This document shows, one piece after another, positions 18,857 through 28,127 of a stretch of 64,000 nucleotides of DNA. The position numbers and the translations under genes were made by a program. Source of the DNA: CAJXUU01 sp047628935 (GTDB lineage Bacteria > Bacteroidota > Bacteroidia > Chitinophagales > Saprospiraceae). The DNA is taken from contig JBLHWH010000002.1 of NCBI GenBank assembly GCA_047628935.1, positions 1-64,000 of the forward strand. The letters run 5' to 3'. The notes under the pieces were generated by a model, which had not been told where the DNA came from, did not search any database, and saw only the letters and a list, made by a program, of their open reading frames with translations. Each line of letters starts with the position of its first letter. The stretch's first letter is position 1.

Positions 18857-20222
18857 GGGCTCATTTAGGCAAATTCTCAAAATGATGTGCTAATTTAAAT
18901 ATACAATAACATAGCAAAAAATATTTTGGCAGAATTAATATCGAGATTTGCAAAGTTGTTTGTTTTGCATGATATATTACTTCATTTTGAAGTTACGAAT
19001 CTAAAAGAGGATCATGATATTGTATTAATAGAGTTAGTTGAAAAGGGTGATGCATCCCATATACAAAAGGAAATTGTACGTGAAGAAAAAGTGGTAAAGG
19101 AAGGTTACATGAACTCAAATGATTAACAAATTTTTCCAGCACAAGGAAAAGAAGTGTTTCTCCGATTGAAAAGAAGACGGTGGAAAATAAAGGAGACAAC
19201 AACGGGCTATCACAACACCTATAACTCTATAAATAATGGCATAAAAAGCACCAAAAGTTTGTTTTTTTTAAAGAAACTAGTAGAGAATAAGGTAATATTA
19301 TTGTCAGATATTGCTTACGGATTAGGAATATCAAACAAGAAATTAAGCAGATGGTATAAGTACGTATTTAGTGACTACCAAATAGCTAAGATGAAAGGAT
19401 AAATCTATCAAGATGACCATAAACCAAAAGAGACTACAAAAATGATCCGAGTACCAATAGTTAACCTTAATCATATAGATCGAGAAATAACTATTGATGA
19501 CAAGCACTTTATGGGCAGGCTATACCTTAACAAGTAATAACAGGGCAGGCAAGATCATCTTAATGGCTATAATCATCAAAATTAAAAGAGGAAGAAAAAC
19601 TCCAAATACAATATATTATTGATAACAAAATTGCTAAGAAAAGCAACACTACAATAAGTCGAAAAGACTACAAATTAGAGACTGTGATAGATTCCAATGG
19701 AGATACAACGAAGAAGCATCTGACCAAGTCTAGATACTTACTATACAAACACGAAGATCAGTGGAATACTTATCAAGAACAAAGGGCTAAAATACTATTT
19801 GATTCACACCCTAGCTTTCTTGAAATGTACATGGCAATACTGGAATTTATAACTTGGAATGCTTCTGATCAAGTTGGTCAAGATTTATATATCAAAAAAC
19901 TTCAACCCGATAAGTAGATATTAAAACTCAAGGCTTTTAAAAACGATCATATGACAGCGCTTACAGTATCCATAAAAAGACATTCTGGTCAATAATTAAT
20001 TACTTTATTGAAGGATTTACTACTGCTCCTGCTGAGACAGTCAATGGAAACTAAAGCGTTTAATAGAGGTGTCATACGGAATCAGAAAGCTTGACTATTT
20101 CTATTCTAGACTCAATAATATTAATTCTAGCACATCAATTTAGTACTTAGTCAAGGTCACTTCAAATTATCCTTGTAAGTTTAAAGATGGAGGATGAATA
20201 AATTTGCCAAAGTGATTGTTTA
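18857..20222 (+). mobile_element. Remnant insertion sequence, ISL3 superfamily (ISAon1-like)
   Basis: About 1.35 kb bounded by a degenerate inverted repeat. The left end GGGCTCATTTAGGCAAATT starts at 18857. The right end (about 20201-20220) reads in complement as a near match, with TCA-TT-GGCAAATT in common. It contains the broken transposase described separately. No clean target duplication is visible. The length fits an ISL3-type element with a single transposase. Confidence 0.55.
18926..20135 (+). pseudogene. Transposase, ISAon1/ISL3 type, heavily decayed
   Basis: Pieces in several frames line up with an ISAon1-type transposase: 'DILLHFEVTNLKEDHD' and 'KEVFLRLKRRRWKIKETTTG' (N-terminal region, 18926-19210), 'SDIAYGLGISNKKLSRWYK' (HTH, about 19300-19370), 'ITIDDKHFMGRLY' (first DDE Asp region, about 19480), 'LTKSRYLLYKHEDQWNTYQEQRAKILF' (about 19720-19800), and 'LKRLIEVSYGIRKLDYFYSRLN' (C-terminus, about 20055-20115). 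At least three stops or frameshifts separate them. It is dead, and its activity would have to come from a relative elsewhere. Confidence 0.8.
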
Positions 20223-20224
20223 AT

Positions 20225-20362
20225 TTAGAATAAAGTTTTTTTAGCAACTTCGTAAGTTTTAATAAAGACCTCATGTTGTTCAACATGTTCTAATTTCCCA
20301 TTCTTTTTTTGAAGATCTATGATTTCTCGATGAATTTGTTTTGTACGTAATAGGTAATGCCA
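20225..20362 (-). pseudogene. In-frame 3' continuation of the gene above, after a TAG
   Basis: 45 sense codons directly in frame behind the TAG, ending at TAA (20225-20227). The predicted segment is helical and charged and lacks its own good start codon. Either it is the lost C-terminus of the upstream gene or the TAG is read through. Confidence 0.4.
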
Positions 20363-21124
20363 CTAACCTCTAAATTTTTCATTATTCATTAATATTTCTT
20401 GCTTACAGTTCCCATTCTTTAAACATGTAACCATAATAGTAGGTCTATTGAGACCTTGCCTTTCTTCAAAAACAGCCTGAATAGAGCTAAAGCCTATATC
20501 ATCACCAAGTTCATATCCGTTATTCACGAATCTTAAGATACTCAATGTCGCTTTTGCTAACGATAAATTAGACTCAGGACTTGCATTATCATCAAGAAAT
20601 GATTCATATGATTTTTGTTTTAGCTCTATCAAGAAAAGTTTAAAAGCTTCTTGAGCTTCTTCGTCCACAATCCAACGTTCAGTCCATCCTTCAGTCAACC
20701 CAGCCTTGTTAATAGTTTTGTCTCCAGCTGGTTGAAAAAATAAAGAATCTGGGTAAGGCACTTTAACTATTAGAGATCTAGCAAAAATATTGCCCCCTCT
20801 CAAGGAATCTACTTTTACTGAGCTAATAATGTCATCCACAAAATATCCAGACTCTGTTAAGTATTCTACTTTGACTTCCTTTCTAATGTTTCTAATTCGT
20901 TGCCATTCGTATTCCTTTACAAACTCTCCCGTTTGTTTTACTCTAATTTGATCTGTAATCGAAATCTTATCACCTCCGACAAACCTACCTTTATCTAGTT
21001 CAGTCATTTTTATTTCAATTTCAGTGCTTGATCCAAATATATCAATCAATCCAGTAAATTGGCTTAAAATAGCAAGTACTGCTAAGAGTATTAGTAAAAT
21101 CAATATTTTTCCTAGGTGCCTCAT
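20363..21124 (-). CDS. Unrecognised membrane-anchored protein; frame continues past its TAG
   Basis: 253 residues. One N-terminal transmembrane segment (about residues 6-26, Leu/Ile-rich) is followed by a mainly beta/alpha periplasmic or extracytoplasmic domain with no motif I recognise. 'LFFQPAGDKTINKAGLTEGWTERW' is the most distinctive part. After the TAG at 20363-20365 the same frame stays open for 45 more sense codons to a TAA at 20225-20227. The extension is protein-like: basic and amphipathic, containing 'KQIHREIIDLQKKNGKLE', which could be a coiled coil. The gene may therefore be a recent nonsense mutant of a 298-residue protein. It lies between two transposase remnants. Confidence 0.55.
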   Translation of the reverse strand: MRHLGKILILLILLAVLAILSQFTGLIDIFGSSTEIEIKMTELDKGRFVGGDKISITDQIRVKQTGEFVKEYEWQRIRNIRKEVKVEYLTESGYFVDDIISSVKVDSLRGGNIFARSLIVKVPYPDSLFFQPAGDKTINKAGLTEGWTERWIVDEEAQEAFKLFLIELKQKSYESFLDDNASPESNLSLAKATLSILRFVNNGYELGDDIGFSSIQAVFEERQGLNRPTIMVTCLKNGNCKQEILMNNEKFRG

Positions 21125-21410
21125 TTATTTAATTTTCTAGCTTTTAAGCTTTATCTATATTGAATTTGCTTTACAATATTTCCTCCAATTTCTTTGCAAT
21201 TCTAAATACCCTTTATGATTACAAAGCTCAAGCCTTTCAAGTACTAAATACATTGATCTGATTATCCTGAAGGCCTACTGTTTATTCTTAATTCTAAAAT
21301 ATTATACTAAATTATAACTGAATATCTTCATTATATTGCATTTGTTACTTAATAATACACAAATGTTATCAATTAACTTCATACGTGTGTATCCCTATAT
21401 TTCGTTTATG

Positions 21411-22010
21411 CTACTTTTCCGAGATAGGCAGATAGCCTGCGCCTCTGATTCATCATTCTTAAATTTCTCAATCCAATAATATTTGTAACTCCTTCAGGAG
21501 ACCGTATTTGTCCAAATAACTTGCATCATTTTTTCACCAGTGTCCCGTATGCCTCCTCCACCGCACCAATACCTATTTGTAAACATCTTTCCTTTTATGG
21601 TGGATAAACCACTCTGTATATGTTATTATTTAAATAGTTCAGTCATTTTGCTTTTTCATTTTTTCTTATCGGTTTTGCAATCAATTTTTTCTACCAGTAT
21701 TATAGCTTATTATCCGCCTTTTTCTAATAAACTTTCTTTCACGTAGTTTAGCCACTTGGTACTTTTTTATGTATCACTTTATGGGGAAACATCGAAAAGT
21801 GCTCTATCCCATGATAATAATCTAATATTTATTGGGCTTTCGGATATTCTGCGTTAAACCAATCACCTATCAATTTTGCTCCATCTATTATTATCACTAA
21901 ACTGTCTTTTATGTATTCATAATCATCCAGATATTATGACATCATTTCTTCAAATGTTTGATTACCTAAATGGAAGCACTTTTTACTTTTTCGCCTAGAT
22001 TCTGACATGC
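21411..22010 (-). pseudogene. Transposase remnant, ISKra4-like or related DDE family
   Basis: Several minus-strand pieces resemble one transposase. 'SLVIIIDGAKLIGDWFNAEYPKAQ' then a stop, then 'ILDYYHGIEHFSMF' (about 21780-21920) fits the catalytic region with the usual 'DGA..I..W....P.A..ILDYYH..EH' pattern. 'LQIGIGAVEEAYGTLVKK' stop 'CKLFGQ' (about 21490-21570) fits the C-terminal 'IGSGAIE.AHRT..QKR.KLSGQRW' pattern. Many stops and frameshifts separate them. It is a different family from the remnant at 18926-20135. The family name is tentative. Confidence 0.6.
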
Positions 22011-22239
22011 TTATGAGGTTAGTTGAATAGTAATCAAGAAGTAAGGCATCATATCACATTGAAATTTATGCTAATGACGAATAAGAGTTTTAAGAAATAT
22101 TTGGATTAAGCGAAAGAACAATATTTATAACCGCTCAAATTTAATATTTAACATCATCGATAAAAACTAAGATATAAATTTCAGCGATCTCTCATTCTAT
22201 TTCATCCCTCATCCGACCCCTTCCCAAACTTAATCTCCT

Positions 22240-22247
22240 TATCTTTG
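22240..22247 (+). promoter_or_regulatory. Bacteroidota-type -7 box TATCTTTG
   Basis: Exact match to TAnnTTTG, 43 bases upstream of the start at 22290. This places the transcription start near 22254 with a leader of about 35 bases. No clear TTG -33 element is visible. Confidence 0.45.
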
Positions 22248-22289
22248 TTTATTAATCTAGTTTAGTCACAAAGAATTAAAATACCATCA

Positions 22290-23588
22290 ATGAAATATAT
22301 ATTTGCCTTTATCATAGCATCCATAGCGTTCACATCATGTGTAGAGCCTATCAACAAGTCATTCACAAAACTGCCTCCGGGGATATGGCGTGGTGTATTG
22401 TTCGTAGATGATAAACCAGTAATTCAAAAGCAAGGAGAAGAGTTCGTTGAAAAAACAGACTTTTCTGGAGAACTACCATTCAGCTTTGAAGTAACATATA
22501 CAGCAGAAGAAGAATTCTATATCGAACTTATCAACGGCGAAGAAAGAATCAAAGTGACTGATATCATATATGGTAGAGACCGAGCCACGGCAAAGGACAC
22601 GATTGAGGTTCACTTCAGAGACTTCGATACGTACCTCAGTGCTATCTATGAGGATGATATCATGGAAGGCTATTGGCATGTTAATTATAAAGAGGGCTAC
22701 TCTATTCCATTCAAAGGATACTTTGGTAAGAACCATCGATTCTCAACATTAAAAAAACAACCTACCGCCGATTTATCAGGTAGGTGGGAAGTAAAATTTG
22801 ATGTGGGAACAGAAGGTGAATATCCAGCTATTGGAGATTTTGTGCAGGATGGAAATCATATTACGGGCACATTCATGACCGAGACAGGAGATTATAGATA
22901 TCTAGAAGGCACAGTACAAGCAAACAAGTTTTCACTATCTACATTTGATGCTGCACATGCCTTCCTATTTGATGGTAAGATCATAGACAATGACAAAGTG
23001 ATCGGTTCTTTCAAGTCTGGAAAACACTACACTACTACTTGGGAAGGAAAAAGAAATCCTGATGCAAAAATTGGTGGTGCATTTGACCTTACAACCTCTC
23101 AGATCGGAGATGAGACATTCGACTTTACATTCAATAATCTAGAAGGAAACCCAACATCTCTCAGCGACGAAGCGTTTAAAGACAAAATCAAGCTGGTGAA
23201 AATCACTGGTACTTGGTGTCCTAACTGTAAAGACGAAAGCCAGTTCTTGAAAGACTATCTATCTAAAAATCCATCAGAGGATATCGAAGTAATTGAAGTA
23301 GCATTCGAGCGATATAAAGAAGAATCAAAAGCGGTAGAAGTACTCAAACGATATAAAAAGAAACTTGAACTGCCTTTCACCATCTTATATGGGGGATATG
23401 CAGATAAAACTGCGACATCAGAAAAATTTCCTCAAATAAGTAAAGTGCTTTCTTATCCTACACTTATTTTTGTGGATAAAAATAATAAGATTAAAAAAGT
23501 ACATACTGGATTTGCAGGACCCGCTACGGCAAATTATCCTCAATTTAAGAGTGACTTTGATAGAATTATTAAGGAAATGAGAATCTAG
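22290..23588 (+). CDS. TlpA-like thioredoxin-fold lipoprotein
   Basis: 432 residues. The lipoprotein signal ends at 'IAFTSC' (Cys16). Residues about 25-250 form a beta-rich domain typical of DUF4369-like or lipocalin-like N-terminal parts of Bacteroidota disulfide oxidoreductases ('GRWEVKFDVGTEG', 'GNHITGTFMTETGDYRYLEG'). Residues about 265-432 are a TlpA/AhpC-type thioredoxin domain with the redox motif 'TGTWCPNCKDES' (CPNC, near residue 310) and the cis-Pro strand 'SYPTLIFVDKNNKI'. It likely reduces or isomerises disulfides in the periplasm. It has its own -7 box and stands alone. Confidence 0.85.
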   Translation: MKYIFAFIIASIAFTSCVEPINKSFTKLPPGIWRGVLFVDDKPVIQKQGEEFVEKTDFSGELPFSFEVTYTAEEEFYIELINGEERIKVTDIIYGRDRATAKDTIEVHFRDFDTYLSAIYEDDIMEGYWHVNYKEGYSIPFKGYFGKNHRFSTLKKQPTADLSGRWEVKFDVGTEGEYPAIGDFVQDGNHITGTFMTETGDYRYLEGTVQANKFSLSTFDAAHAFLFDGKIIDNDKVIGSFKSGKHYTTTWEGKRNPDAKIGGAFDLTTSQIGDETFDFTFNNLEGNPTSLSDEAFKDKIKLVKITGTWCPNCKDESQFLKDYLSKNPSEDIEVIEVAFERYKEESKAVEVLKRYKKKLELPFTILYGGYADKTATSEKFPQISKVLSYPTLIFVDKNNKIKKVHTGFAGPATANYPQFKSDFDRIIKEMRI

Positions 23589-23740
23589 ATTAATGATTGA
23601 ATGTAAGAATGACTTAATGATTGAATGATTTCATGCCGATTACTAAATAGAATCATTCACATATTGAAACATTGACTATTGGAATCAATCACACATTGAA
23701 TCATTCTCTCATTGATAATCTAAATACTGATTAAAAAAAC
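23589..23740. repeat. Degenerate ATTGA/TGAAT tandem-like repeats
   Basis: Between 23590 and 23720 the words ATTGAATG, TTGAATGAT and their complements (AATCATTC, TCATTGA) recur about a dozen times in irregular order. Such arrays are common between Bacteroidota genes. No function is evident. Confidence 0.6.
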
Positions 23741-23749
23741 AAGAAACAT

Positions 23750-24535
23750 ATGAACAACCCATTATCGAAAACCGTGATGGTCACAGGTGCTACATCTGGC
23801 ATAGGAAAGGCAACCGCTACCCTATTCGCAAAGCGAGGCTACAACATAATCATCACAGGAAGAAGAAAAGAAAAGTTAGAACTACTGAAACAAAGGTTCA
23901 AGAAGAAATATGCTGCAAAAGTAGTAGCCCTATGCTTCGACATCAGAAATATAAAAGAAACCAAAAGAGCATGGAGTAGCTTAGATGCAGAATGGCAACG
24001 GATCGACATATTAGTCAACAATGCTGGACTGGCCAAAGGTTTTGCACCGATACACAGAGGTAAAATTGAGGATTGGGAGCAAATGATAGATACCAACATC
24101 AAAGGACTGTTGTACATTACAAGATTGGTGAGTCCAGGTATGGTCAAGCTCAAAAAAGGACACATTCTAAATGTATGTTCTAGTGCTGGGCATGAAGTTT
24201 ATCCAAATGGAAATGTGTACAGTTCTACTAAATATGCTGTAGATGCACTCACAAAATCGATCCGATTGGATCTATACAAACATGGTATCAGAGTGAGTCA
24301 AGTATCTCCCGGCATGGTTGAGGAAACAGAATTTGCAAAAGTGAGATTCGATGGTGACATTAAGAAAGCAAGCATCTATGAAGATTTCAATCCATTGACT
24401 TCAAAGGATGTAGCTGAAATCATTCTATTTATGGTGACCAGAAAGAAGCACGTCAATATACAAGATGTTCTAGTCATGGGCACACAGCAAGCAAATTCGA
24501 ATGTGATAGACAGAAGCGGGCGTACGCATAAGTAA
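23750..24535 (+). CDS. Short-chain dehydrogenase/reductase (SDR), YdfG-like
   Basis: 261 residues. It has the classical SDR pattern: cofactor motif 'VTGATSGIGKAT' (residues 11-22), 'NNAGLA' (about 90-95), and the catalytic Ser-Tyr-Lys with 'CSSAGHEVYPNGNVYSSTKYAV' (Tyr about 163, Lys about 167). The basic residues after the first helix ('ITGRRKEKLE') favour NADP(H). The closest bacterial relatives reduce 3-hydroxy acids or serine-type substrates, but the substrate is not readable here. It sits 93 bases ahead of trpB and is probably not functionally tied to tryptophan synthesis. Confidence 0.88.
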   Translation: MNNPLSKTVMVTGATSGIGKATATLFAKRGYNIIITGRRKEKLELLKQRFKKKYAAKVVALCFDIRNIKETKRAWSSLDAEWQRIDILVNNAGLAKGFAPIHRGKIEDWEQMIDTNIKGLLYITRLVSPGMVKLKKGHILNVCSSAGHEVYPNGNVYSSTKYAVDALTKSIRLDLYKHGIRVSQVSPGMVEETEFAKVRFDGDIKKASIYEDFNPLTSKDVAEIILFMVTRKKHVNIQDVLVMGTQQANSNVIDRSGRTHK

Positions 24536-24627
24536 ACGAATTTCGATTAGTGAATTTCAAATTATTATATGCGACTTAATTGAGATTATGAATTTTAAAT
24601 TCTAACTCCTACCTTAATAATAATATA

Positions 24628-25818
24628 ATGAACAATATATACCATCCTACTTCTGATGGATTCTATGGAGAGTTCGGAGGTGCATATGTGCCTGAGATGC
24701 TTCATGCTAATGTTGCAAAGCTTCAAGAAGTGTATCAGCAAATCATGGATGAGCCTGAATTCAAAGTAGAATTTGATCAGTTACTCAGGGACTATGTGGG
24801 TCGACCTTCACCTTTGTATTTGGCTAAGAAACTATCCGCTATTCATGGGTGTAATATATACCTCAAGCGTGAAGATCTTAATCATACTGGAGCTCACAAG
24901 ATCAACAACACAATAGGCCAGATACTACTCGCCAAAAGGCTCAACAAACAAAGAATAATAGCTGAGACTGGAGCTGGACAACACGGAGTAGCTACTGCAA
25001 CAGTATGCGCACTCATGGGTCTAGAATGTGTGGTATATATGGGCGCTGTAGACATCAAAAGGCAAGCACCAAACGTAGCTAGAATGCAAATGCTCGGTGC
25101 TAAAGTAGTTCCAGCTGAAAGTGGTAGTAAAACACTTAAAGATGCAACAAATGAAGCAATCAGAGATTGGATTAACAATGCGGAAGATACACACTACATC
25201 ATAGGATCAGCTATAGGCCCTCATCCTTATCCTGATATGGTCACCAAGTTTCAAAGTGTAATCAGCGAAGAGGTCAAGCACCAACTCAAAGAAAAAACTG
25301 GAAATGATCATCCTGACTATGTAGTGGCCTGTGTCGGTGGAGGAAGTAACGCCGCTGGAGCTTTCTACCATTTTCTTCATGATCAAAGGGTAAAACTCAT
25401 TCTTGCTGAAGCTGCAGGACTAGGTATTGATAGTGGAAAATCCGCTGCGACTAGTATCTTAGGCACAAAAGGGATCATACACGGATGTATGACACTCCTG
25501 ATGCAAACAGATGACGGACAGATCGTAGAACCATATTCACTATCAGCTGGTCTTGACTACCCTGGAATCGGACCTATGCACGCTCACCTCATCAAAACGG
25601 GAAGAGCAGCAGTATATGCTGCTACCGATGATGAAGCCATGCAAGCAGTCATAGCCCTTTCCAGAGATGAAGGAATCATTCCCGCATTAGAAACAGCACA
25701 CGCACTAGCTATACTTAAAAGAATCGATTTCAAAAAAGAAGACAATGTCGTTATCTGTTTATCCGGAAGAGGAGATAAAGATTTGAATACTTTTATTGAT
25801 TATATAAGTAAGGATTAG
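24628..25818 (+). CDS. trpB: Tryptophan synthase beta chain
   Basis: 396 residues, full length. It condenses indole and serine to tryptophan with PLP. The Lys Schiff-base motif 'EDLNHTGAHKINN' lies at about residues 80-92, the phosphate-binding loop is 'CVGGGSNAAG' (about 233-242), and the C-terminus has 'CLSGRGDKD'. It starts the first of two tryptophan blocks (trpB, trpA, DAHP synthase). It is separated from trpA by an unusually long spacer carrying two hairpin elements. Confidence 0.97.
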   Translation: MNNIYHPTSDGFYGEFGGAYVPEMLHANVAKLQEVYQQIMDEPEFKVEFDQLLRDYVGRPSPLYLAKKLSAIHGCNIYLKREDLNHTGAHKINNTIGQILLAKRLNKQRIIAETGAGQHGVATATVCALMGLECVVYMGAVDIKRQAPNVARMQMLGAKVVPAESGSKTLKDATNEAIRDWINNAEDTHYIIGSAIGPHPYPDMVTKFQSVISEEVKHQLKEKTGNDHPDYVVACVGGGSNAAGAFYHFLHDQRVKLILAEAAGLGIDSGKSAATSILGTKGIIHGCMTLLMQTDDGQIVEPYSLSAGLDYPGIGPMHAHLIKTGRAAVYAATDDEAMQAVIALSRDEGIIPALETAHALAILKRIDFKKEDNVVICLSGRGDKDLNTFIDYISKD

Positions 25819-26206
25819 TTTTTAATCAAATGTGGTAATTAGATGTTTCCTTTTGGCTTAGCCCAAAAGAAAGACAATGGAGTGACTAGATCAGTTCTAT
25901 AAATATTAAGATGGTAGTTTTGGAATTAGGAGTTATTTTCTGAGAATTGCGTTTGCCTAGTCAAAGGTTTACGTAAATTCAACAAACTAATATTCTTCTT
26001 AAATAATTTTCTACAAGAGAATCATGAAGCCAAAATAAGCATGAAAGAAAATTACTCTGTTTTCTTGACCAAAGGGAAAGAAAAATTCATTAAACTGACT
26101 TGGGTTTTGTTTCTTTTTGCCAAGCAAAAGAAACGCGTCGGCAGATAACCCAGTGATTAAGAAACTAATTATTAGTTTTAAAAGAGATAAAAATAAAAAG
26201 ATTAAC
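25819..26206. other. trpB-trpA spacer with two related hairpin elements
   Basis: The spacer holds two similar palindromes: CTTTTGG...CCAAAAG (about 25850-25869) and GTTTCTTTTTGC/GCAAAAGAAAC (26109-26134). They look like copies of a small REP-type hairpin of the kind 'TTTTGGCTTGCCAAAA', with about 240 bases between them. Most genomes place trpA directly behind trpB, so this looks like an insertion into the operon. Confidence 0.45.
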
Positions 26207-26983
26207 TTGAACAGAATAAGACAAATCATAGAAACCAAAGGTAAAAACATACTAAACGTATACTTCACCGCTGGCTACCCTACTCTAGACAGCATAGTCC
26301 CTATAATAAAGAGCTTAGAAGATTCGGGTGCAGACATTATTGAATTAGGAATGCCCTATTCAGATCCTTTGGCAGACGGACTGACAATACAGCAAAGTAG
26401 CGAAAAAGCACTAGCAAATGGTCTGAACCTCAAGAATCTATTTGAGAGTATAGCCGAAGCAAGAAAGACCTGTTCTATTCCAATCATCATGATGGGATAC
26501 TTCAATCAGTTGTTACAATATGGAGTAGAAGACTTCCTAGCGCTAGCACAAAAAAACGGTGTAGATGGAATGATTATCCCTGATCTGCCAATGGAAATAT
26601 ATAAAAGAGACTACCAAGCATTGTTTTCAACATATAGAATGGGCATGTCCTTTCTCATTACACCAATGACTTCTGATGTTAGAATCCAACTTGCTGATGA
26701 ATTGAGTGATGCATTCATTTACATGGTCAGCCAATCAAGTATAACAGGCAAAAAGGGAGATATCTCAGCCCATCAAAAAGATTATTTCGAACGGATTAAT
26801 AATATGAAGCTTCAATCTCCGAGGCTAATCGGCTTTGGCATTCATGATAATGAGACGTATCGTACCGCTTGTAATTACAGCCATGGAGCGATAATAGGAA
26901 GTGCATATATTCGTGCATTGAAAGACTGTAAAGATGTGTCTTCTGTTACGAAGGAATTCGTTTCATCAATTCGAGGCAATTGA
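26207..26983 (+). CDS. trpA: Tryptophan synthase alpha chain
   Basis: Cleaves indole-3-glycerol phosphate to indole and glyceraldehyde-3-phosphate. Family motifs are 'FTAGYPTLDS', 'ADIIELGMPYSDPLADGLTIQQSS' (catalytic Glu and Asp) and 'GVDGMIIPDLPMEI'. The frame is open upstream from 26117, but that part lies in the hairpin repeat and matches no TrpA. I chose the TTG at 26207, which gives 258 residues starting 'LNRIRQIIETKGKNIL', the usual TrpA N-terminus. No ATG is available there. The phosphate-binding loop 'GFGIHDNETYRTACNYSHGAIIGSAYI' region is present at the C-terminus. Confidence 0.92.
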   Translation: MNRIRQIIETKGKNILNVYFTAGYPTLDSIVPIIKSLEDSGADIIELGMPYSDPLADGLTIQQSSEKALANGLNLKNLFESIAEARKTCSIPIIMMGYFNQLLQYGVEDFLALAQKNGVDGMIIPDLPMEIYKRDYQALFSTYRMGMSFLITPMTSDVRIQLADELSDAFIYMVSQSSITGKKGDISAHQKDYFERINNMKLQSPRLIGFGIHDNETYRTACNYSHGAIIGSAYIRALKDCKDVSSVTKEFVSSIRGN

Positions 26984-27122
26984 GTTCTGATGTTTGGAAA
27001 TGTTTATAAATCTGTTTATTAAAATTATTTAAAAGTTGAATATTCGAGTGTCAAAAAGTCTAAACATCAAAAAAGAATAAAGACATTACGAATTCTCTAA
27101 ACCTTAAAGTCTAATTTAACAT

Positions 27123-28127
27123 ATGATAATTCAAATACAAAAAGGAGCCAAAGAATCAGAAGTACAAAAGATTTCAGAATCTGTGCAATCCATGGGCTAT
27201 ACATTCAATGATATCAAGACCCAGTTTGCTAGATACTTGATATGTATTGGTAATAAAGAGATTGATTTAAGGGAAATAGGTTTTTTAGCAGGAGTAGTGG
27301 ATGTATTCAAAGTGAGTGATGCCTATAAATTGACCTCTACAAAGTGGAAAGTAGGCAAAACAGCCGTTGATATTGGTGATGGAATAAGAATAGGAAATGG
27401 TGAGTTCCAGATCATGGCAGGGCCATGTAGCATAGAATCTGAAGAACAGATCGTATCTACCATAGAACACCTAAAAGCCAATGGAATCAAAATCATGCGA
27501 GGTGGTGTCTACAAACCAAGATCGTCCCCATATAGCTTCAGAGGACTAGGTATGGATGGACTAAAACTCTGGTATAGTCTTGCCCGAGAAAACAATATAA
27601 AAATTATAACAGAAGTAATGCAAGTCTCTCAGATAGAAGAAATGCACGATTATGTGGATATATTTCAAGTAGGGGCTAGAAACAGTCAGAACTTCAACCT
27701 CCTAGATGAGTTGGGTAAGGTGGACAAACCGATCCTTCTCAAACGTGGAATGTCCGGCACCATTGAAGAACTACTTCAATCTGCTGAATATGTATTCTCA
27801 AATGGAAATGAAAAGATCATCCTATGTGAACGTGGAATCAGAACCTACGAAACCGCATATAGAAACACCATGGATATCAATGCTATTGCCATTCTAAAAG
27901 ACAAATCACACCTTCCTGTAGTTGCTGATCCGTCGCATGGAATAGGCGTAAGAAAGTATGTAGACAAAATAGCCCTTGCATCTATAATGGCAGGAGCGGA
28001 TGGAGTCATCATGGAAGTACACGAATGTCCTCAAAAAGCATTCTCTGATGGACAACAAACACTTGATTATTGTCAATCTAAGGACTTGATTAGGAAGATG
28101 AGTAAGGCTAGGGAATTAGCGAACTAA
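27123..28127 (+). CDS. aroF: 3-deoxy-7-phosphoheptulonate (DAHP) synthase, AroF/Ibeta type
   Basis: 334 residues. The first step of the shikimate pathway condenses phosphoenolpyruvate with erythrose-4-phosphate. Residues 1-70 are the ferredoxin-like N-terminal domain of the Ibeta class ('MIIQIQKGAKESEVQKI'), which carries aromatic feedback control in relatives. The catalytic barrel has 'MAGPCSIES' (about 98-106), 'GGVYKPRSSPYSFRGLG', 'QVGARNSQNF', 'LKRGM' and 'VADPSHGIG'. It follows trpA, so it likely raises chorismate supply together with tryptophan synthesis. It is 139 bases from trpA, with no obvious terminator between. Confidence 0.93.
   Translation: MIIQIQKGAKESEVQKISESVQSMGYTFNDIKTQFARYLICIGNKEIDLREIGFLAGVVDVFKVSDAYKLTSTKWKVGKTAVDIGDGIRIGNGEFQIMAGPCSIESEEQIVSTIEHLKANGIKIMRGGVYKPRSSPYSFRGLGMDGLKLWYSLARENNIKIITEVMQVSQIEEMHDYVDIFQVGARNSQNFNLLDELGKVDKPILLKRGMSGTIEELLQSAEYVFSNGNEKIILCERGIRTYETAYRNTMDINAIAILKDKSHLPVVADPSHGIGVRKYVDKIALASIMAGADGVIMEVHECPQKAFSDGQQTLDYCQSKDLIRKMSKARELAN

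Larger units (their letters stand above)
21125..22289. other. Spacer with a transposase remnant and a promoter
   Basis: No intact gene in about 1.16 kb. It holds the decayed minus-strand transposase (21411-22010) and, near the right end, a TATCTTTG box serving the gene at 22290. Confidence 0.5.

Noticed and set aside
21540..21746. 68-codon plus-strand frame
   Set aside because: Hydrophobic noise opposite the transposase fossil on the minus strand.
26117..26206. Upstream extension of trpA from a TTG at 26117
   Set aside because: These 30 codons come from a hairpin repeat and are basic, non-conserved sequence. TrpA proteins begin near 'NRI'.
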